Below are positions 60,175 through 64,000 of a DNA stretch of 64,000 nucleotides, piece by piece (within the stretch, counting starts at the first letter, position 1; each line of letters starts with the position of its first letter). The notes under the pieces are model-generated. The model ran no database searches and was not told the DNA's origin. It saw only the letters and a program-made list of their open reading frames with translations. A program made the position numbers and the translations under genes. The stretch lies in NCBI GenBank assembly GCA_947456245.1, contig CANGPS010000001.1, positions 62,001 through 126,000 on the forward strand. The letters run 5' to 3'. This DNA is from Acidimicrobiaceae bacterium. Lineage in GTDB: Bacteria > Actinomycetota > Acidimicrobiia > Acidimicrobiales > RAAP-2.

Positions 60175-61758
60175 TCAGGTAAAGGAGGCGTCCTCCGCCT
60201 CGTAGGAGGCGAGGAGGCGCTCCTCCTCGTCGCGACGCGGGAAGAAGACCGCGATCACGATGGCGCCCAGGATGATCGAGATGCAACCCGAGGCGTAGGC
60301 CCAGTTCGCGCCCTCGAGGAACGAGGACCGGGCACCGGCGATGATCGCCTTTGAGTAGGCGGGGTACCGCTCGGCGACCGTCGCTGCCGACGCGAAGGAG
60401 CGCTGGAGCTCGCTGGTCACGGCGTCGGAGATCTTGGTCGGCGACTTGGCCACTGCAGAGGCGACCGCCGCGGCGTAGCCGGCCGTGAGGATCGCTCCGA
60501 GGAGCGACTGCATGATCGATCCACCGAGGTCGCGCTGGAGGTCGGACGTCCCGGACGCCATGCCGGCCCGACGCACGGGCACCGAGCTGGTGAGCGAGTG
60601 GGAGGCCGGGGTCCCGGCGAGCCCGACGCCGATGCCGGCGAGGCAGAAGGCGGCGGCCACGACGGGGTAGCCCGAGGTCTCGGTCCAGGTGACGAGCATC
60701 ATGATGAAGGCGGCGAGGCAGAAGGCATAGCCGCACAGCAGGGTGAACCGGGAGCCGAACCGCTCGATGAGCCGCGCGGAGATCGGGGCGGCGATGAGCA
60801 TGGCGACCGCGGCGGGGAGTCCCGCCGCACCGGCCTTGAGCGTCGAGTAGCCGAGCACGTCCTGCAGGTACTGCTCTCCGAGGAAGATCGCGGCCATCAG
60901 CGTGCCGAAGACGATCAGCCCGCCGGTCGCCGCCACCCAGAAGATGCGACGCCGAGCGATGGCGAGGTCGAACAGCGGCTCGGCGGCCCGACGCTGGCGG
61001 ACGAAGAACGCCACGAGGGCCACGACGGCGATGATGCCCGCGATCAGCGCCGCCCTGTCCTCCCCGGGGCTCGGAGCGAGGTTGATGGACAGGACCAGCG
61101 CCATGACGGCCACCACCGAGATCACCCCTCCGAGGTTGTCCACCGGCTCGGTCGACTCGTTCACGTGGCGGGGCACGTACCGGGCCGAGAGGCCGAAGGC
61201 GACCAGGGCGAGCGGGATGCTGATCAGGAAGCACGACCCCCACCAGTAGGTGTTCAGTACGATCCCGGCGAGGAGCGGCCCGACGGCGGCCATGGCGGCA
61301 CCGACCGCCGACCAGGCGGCGATAGCCCGCACTCTGGCCGGGCCGCTCCACAGGGCGGTGATGAGGGCGAGCGTGGTGGGGAAGGCCATGCCGGCGGCGA
61401 CTCCGCCGAGCACCCGCGAGACGATCAGCATCGTCATGTCGGTCGACCAGGCGGCCGCGATGGAGGTTGGGATGGCGAGGGAGGTCCCGATCAGCAGCAT
61501 CATGTAGCGGCCGTAGCGGTCACCGATGGCGCCGAGGTAGAGCACGGTGCCGGCGAGGCCGAGGGAGAAGCCGACGGCCACCAGGTTGAGGGCGGACTGC
61601 GAGGCCTTGAAGGCCAGGCCGATGTTGGGGAGTGCGACGTTGGCCACCGAGAGGTTGAGGTTGGCCACCGTGGCCACGAGGATCAGGGCGACGAGGGTGA
61701 TCCCGGCATGTGGCGGGGCCTGTGGGGCGGCGTTGTCGTCAGACGCAGCGTTGGTCAT
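60175..61758 (-). CDS. MFS transporter, DHA2 group (14 helices)
   Basis: The 527-aa protein has about fourteen hydrophobic segments. ANLNLSVANVALPNIGLAFKAS lies near residue 33 (the DHA2 opening motif), LYLGAIGDRYGRYMML at the loop 2-3 motif and SRVLGGVAAGMAFPTTLALI near 113. It is probably a drug or small-molecule efflux pump. Its start follows GGAGGA, with TAGCGT as -10 about 26 nt upstream of the leader. Confidence 0.9.
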   Translation of the reverse strand: MTNAASDDNAAPQAPPHAGITLVALILVATVANLNLSVANVALPNIGLAFKASQSALNLVAVGFSLGLAGTVLYLGAIGDRYGRYMMLLIGTSLAIPTSIAAAWSTDMTMLIVSRVLGGVAAGMAFPTTLALITALWSGPARVRAIAAWSAVGAAMAAVGPLLAGIVLNTYWWGSCFLISIPLALVAFGLSARYVPRHVNESTEPVDNLGGVISVVAVMALVLSINLAPSPGEDRAALIAGIIAVVALVAFFVRQRRAAEPLFDLAIARRRIFWVAATGGLIVFGTLMAAIFLGEQYLQDVLGYSTLKAGAAGLPAAVAMLIAAPISARLIERFGSRFTLLCGYAFCLAAFIMMLVTWTETSGYPVVAAAFCLAGIGVGLAGTPASHSLTSSVPVRRAGMASGTSDLQRDLGGSIMQSLLGAILTAGYAAAVASAVAKSPTKISDAVTSELQRSFASAATVAERYPAYSKAIIAGARSSFLEGANWAYASGCISIILGAIVIAVFFPRRDEEERLLASYEAEDASFT

Positions 61759-61862
61759 GGGTCCTCCGGGGTCACGGTCTGGACCCTCACGCTAGCCCCG
61801 GTGCCTCGACGCCCCCCTGTGGGTTGTGGTGAGATCGAGCAGGAACGAGGTCAGGAGACGAA

Positions 61863-62537
61863 ATGGGTGAACTTCTCGACACGGCGCTCGAGGTGGACGA
61901 GTACGTCGTCGACTCCCTCGGCCTCGAGGACGAGGTCCTCGCTGCTGTCCTCGAGGCGAGCCGGGTCGCCGGGCTCCCTGCCATCGCCGTGTCGGCCCCG
62001 CATGGAGCGCTCCTCGAGGTGCTCGTCATGATGTCCGGCGCGACCCGGGTGCTCGAGGTGGGGACCCTCGGGGGCTACTCGGCCATCCGGATGGCACGTG
62101 CTGCCGGCCCGACGGGAAGGGTGGTGACCCTCGAGTCCGATGCGACCCACGCGGACGTCGCTCGAGCGGCCTTCGCGCTCGCTGGCGTCGCCGACCGCAT
62201 CGAGCTACGAGAGGGTCAGGCGACGTCGACGCTGGCCTCGATGGTCGAGCAGGGCGAGAGCCCCTTCGACCTGGTCTTCATCGACGCCGACAAGGAGTCG
62301 AACCCCACCTATGTCCGCCGAGCACTCGAGCTGAGCCGACCCGGCACGGTCATCTTCGTGGACAACGTCGTTCGCGACGGGGCAGTCCTCGACGCCGCCT
62401 CGGACAACGCCTCCGTCGTCGGCACCAGGGAGATGTTCGCCCAGCTCTCCGCCGAGGGTCGCCTCAGGGCGACCGCCATCCAGACCGTCGGCGCAAAGGG
62501 CTACGACGGCTTCCTGCTCGGCGTGGTCGTGGCCTGA
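61863..62537 (+). CDS. O-methyltransferase (CCoAOMT-like)
   Basis: The 224-aa SAM-dependent enzyme has motif I VLEVGTLGGYSAIRMARA near residue 62, VVTLESDATHADVARAAF near 88 and the metal/SAM region LVFIDADKESNPTYVRRAL near 137. It belongs to the cation-dependent catechol-type family. Substrate unknown. It is divergent from the DHA2 exporter and starts behind AGGAG. Confidence 0.9.
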   Translation: MGELLDTALEVDEYVVDSLGLEDEVLAAVLEASRVAGLPAIAVSAPHGALLEVLVMMSGATRVLEVGTLGGYSAIRMARAAGPTGRVVTLESDATHADVARAAFALAGVADRIELREGQATSTLASMVEQGESPFDLVFIDADKESNPTYVRRALELSRPGTVIFVDNVVRDGAVLDAASDNASVVGTREMFAQLSAEGRLRATAIQTVGAKGYDGFLLGVVVA

Positions 62538-62554
62538 CGGCGACACGTGGAGGT

Positions 62555-62560
62555 ATTGTC
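62555..62560 (+). promoter_or_regulatory. TATTGT -10 box upstream of the DUF1330-like gene
   Basis: TATTGT predicts a start near 62567 and a leader of about 47 nt ending in a GGGGG ribosome-binding site before the ATG at 62614. Confidence 0.4.
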
Positions 62561-62613
62561 ACACCGACTGCTACGAGGTGACCGACAGACGATCGCCTCA
62601 CGAACGGGGGCAT

Positions 62614-63453
62614 ATGGCCGGCAAGCTGAGCGAAGAGGTCACCTACGGCACGGTGGACGAGGCCTATGCCGCCCGACTCGAGGCGGTGCGACCGGAGGAC
62701 GACGGCCCGGTCTGGATGGTCAACCTCATGAAGTACCGCGACGTGGCCGTCTACGCCGACGGCCGCGAGTCGTCCATCACCGGGGCCGAGGCCGATGCGC
62801 TCTACGCACCGTTCGGGATCTTCAAGGAGCTCGGCGCGTCGCTGGTGCTCTATGCAGAGGTCGAGGCGAAGCTCCTCGGAGATGACCAGGACTGGGATGC
62901 CGTGGCCGTCGTGAACTACCCCTCCCGTCGGGCGTTCATGGAGATGCAGGAGCGGCCTGACTACCTCGAGCGCCACGCCCACAAGGCGGCTGGGATGGAG
63001 CGCACGATCATCCTGTGCTGCACCCCGATGGACCTGCCCATCGCCACGCCGGAGTTCCCGCGCACGTCGTTCTCCTCGGCACCCAACCCCTCGACCCCCG
63101 AGGATCCGCCGATCCTCGTCTGCCACGTCGTGCAGCTCGCCGATGACGGCGCGGGCGCCGAGGACCTCAACACCTACGCCTCCTACGCGGCGAAGGTGGC
63201 GTTCGCCCAGGGCGTGCGCATCGACGGCTGGTTCGACGTCGAAGGGACCCCGGTCGGCGACGGTCGGCGTTGGGACCAGGTGCGGTTCAACGCCTTCCCC
63301 AGCCGAGCCGCCTTCAGGGCCGTGGTGTCCGACCCCGATCGGCAGCAGGTCCAGTCCACGCATCGCGATGGGTCCATGTCGGACACCTACACGATGATCC
63401 TGCGCCCCCTGATCGACACGCTGGGGGCGTCGGTGGGTGCTGACTGGTCCTAG
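62614..63453 (+). CDS. Tandem DUF1330-like / dimeric alpha-beta barrel protein
   Basis: The 279-aa protein contains two similar ferredoxin-like units. The first spans residues 30-135 (VWMVNLMKYRDVAVYADGRES, AVAVVNYPSRRAFMEMQERPDY) and the second 165-270 (ILVCHVVQLADD, VRFNAFPSRAAFRAVVSDPD). Each carries the PSRxAF helix start typical of DUF1330. The function is unknown; heme, quinone or small-ligand binding are options in this superfamily. It ends on the same CTAG as the convergent ligase gene. Confidence 0.7.
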   Translation: MAGKLSEEVTYGTVDEAYAARLEAVRPEDDGPVWMVNLMKYRDVAVYADGRESSITGAEADALYAPFGIFKELGASLVLYAEVEAKLLGDDQDWDAVAVVNYPSRRAFMEMQERPDYLERHAHKAAGMERTIILCCTPMDLPIATPEFPRTSFSSAPNPSTPEDPPILVCHVVQLADDGAGAEDLNTYASYAAKVAFAQGVRIDGWFDVEGTPVGDGRRWDQVRFNAFPSRAAFRAVVSDPDRQQVQSTHRDGSMSDTYTMILRPLIDTLGASVGADWS

Positions 63454-64000
63454 CGGGCTCCTCCCCGGCGTGCACCGAGCCGGTGGGGCTCTGCGGCGAG
63501 GAGCCGCCGGAGCTCGGCCTTCGCTGCCTTCCCGGAGTGGGTGGTCGGGAGGGCGTCGAGCACGACGAGGTGGCGCGGGGTCTTGAACCCGGCCAACGAT
63601 CCCCGGAGCCGGTCCGCAAGGTCGTCCACGCTGATCATCCGGGAGTCGACCAGGGTGACGCAGGCGCAGACGTTCTCGCCCCAGGTCGGATCGGGGACGG
63701 CGACCACGGCGACCTCGGCGACCTCGGGGAAGGCGGCCGAGATGGCGCGCTCGACCTCGAGCGAGGCCACGTTCTCGCCGCCGGTGACGATCATGTCCTT
63801 GAGGCGGTCGACCACCTCGAGCAGCCCGTCGGGCCGGATGCGGCCGAGGTCGCCGGTGTGCATCCACCCTCCGCGCAGGGCGGCCTCGGTGGCCGCCGGA
63901 TCATCGAGGTAGCCGAGCATCACCTGGGCTCCGGCGATGCAGATCTCCCCGACGTCTCCATCGGGCACCTCGTGGTCGTCGGGATCGACGAGGCGGAGCT
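63450..64000 (-). CDS. AMP-dependent acyl-CoA synthetase, C-terminal part (truncated by window edge)
   Basis: About 183 C-terminal residues are visible; the frame stays open to the window edge. MLGYLDDPAATEAALRGGWMHTGDLGRI, RLKDMIVTGGENVASLEVERAI and LPTTHSGKAAKAELRR (with the catalytic-lysine region, here SGKAAK) define the ANL ligase C-terminal domain. It is a second such enzyme, distinct from the one at 49833. Substrate cannot be judged without the N-terminal part. Confidence 0.9.
   Translation of the reverse strand, partial: LRLVDPDDHEVPDGDVGEICIAGAQVMLGYLDDPAATEAALRGGWMHTGDLGRIRPDGLLEVVDRLKDMIVTGGENVASLEVERAISAAFPEVAEVAVVAVPDPTWGENVCACVTLVDSRMISVDDLADRLRGSLAGFKTPRHLVVLDALPTTHSGKAAKAELRRLLAAEPHRLGARRGGAR

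Overview
The window is a high-GC, gene-dense chromosomal segment from an actinomycete-type bacterium, most likely Acidimicrobiia or a relative. That placement is inferred from gene content: InhA-type enoyl reductase, the CysO/CysM/Mec cysteine system, a mycofactocin-type SDR, MmpL and WS/DGAT proteins, a KstR-type operator and an LAXTG surface protein. No rRNA or other taxonomic marker is present. About fifty genes, two tRNAs and a tmRNA are packed with 4-base start/stop overlaps. I see no phage, transposase or CRISPR. At least 17 genes have a TAnnnT -10 box 6-8 nt before the start codon, so leaderless mRNAs appear to be common here.

Layout. 1-4.4 kb: a secreted 1305-aa glycine-rich protein built from GGx strands of near-constant length and two alternating loop types, ending at a large hairpin. 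4.4-7.8 kb: a FUSC-like membrane protein, a small unknown, a DUF6671 protein and a winged-helix regulator. 7.8-12.6 kb: a dabB-dabA inorganic-carbon uptake operon, a small unknown gene and an InhA-type reductase, all overlapping. 12.7-16.0 kb: a hydrolase-TetR pair with a perfect operator, then tmRNA and smpB separated by an opposite-strand transporter gene. 16-21 kb: mycofactocin-type SDR, Mec metallopeptidase, DoxX and two tandem FAD dehydrogenases. 21-27 kb: a secreted TIG/Ig-like protein, then cysO-cysM and rph-rdgB.

27-32 kb: a lipid or sterol catabolism block: a hotdog dehydratase, then, behind a KstR-type operator, a fused double acyl-CoA dehydrogenase, a MaoC dehydratase, a luciferase-like oxidoreductase and an epimerase-like SDR. 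32-40.5 kb: an LAXTG-anchored 1477-aa surface protein, a LON-domain protein, GNAT, SDR, glycerate kinase, FKBP and tRNA-Leu. 40.7-47.5 kb: clpP translationally coupled to a polysaccharide ABC exporter (Wzm/Wzt type), a methyltransferase-like protein and a glycosyltransferase, facing a second glycosyltransferase and a HAD phosphatase. 47.7-54.2 kb: 1-Cys peroxiredoxin, aldo-keto reductase, Gmad2 lipoprotein, acyl-CoA synthetase, oligoribonuclease, dUTPase, WS/DGAT and tRNA-Gly. 54.3-64 kb: a double TetR protein, an aquaporin with both NPA boxes altered, two MFS exporters, an MmpL transporter, an O-methyltransferase, a DUF1330-like protein and a truncated acyl-CoA synthetase.

Themes: acyl-CoA/sterol-type lipid metabolism, a cell-envelope programme (three very large surface proteins plus glycan export), inorganic-carbon uptake by DAB, and ubiquitin-like sulfur transfer for cysteine. 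The least explained items are the periodic glycine-rich protein, the small third gene of the dab operon, the CysO with two residues beyond its Gly-Gly, and the aquaporin with NPC/NPV motifs.
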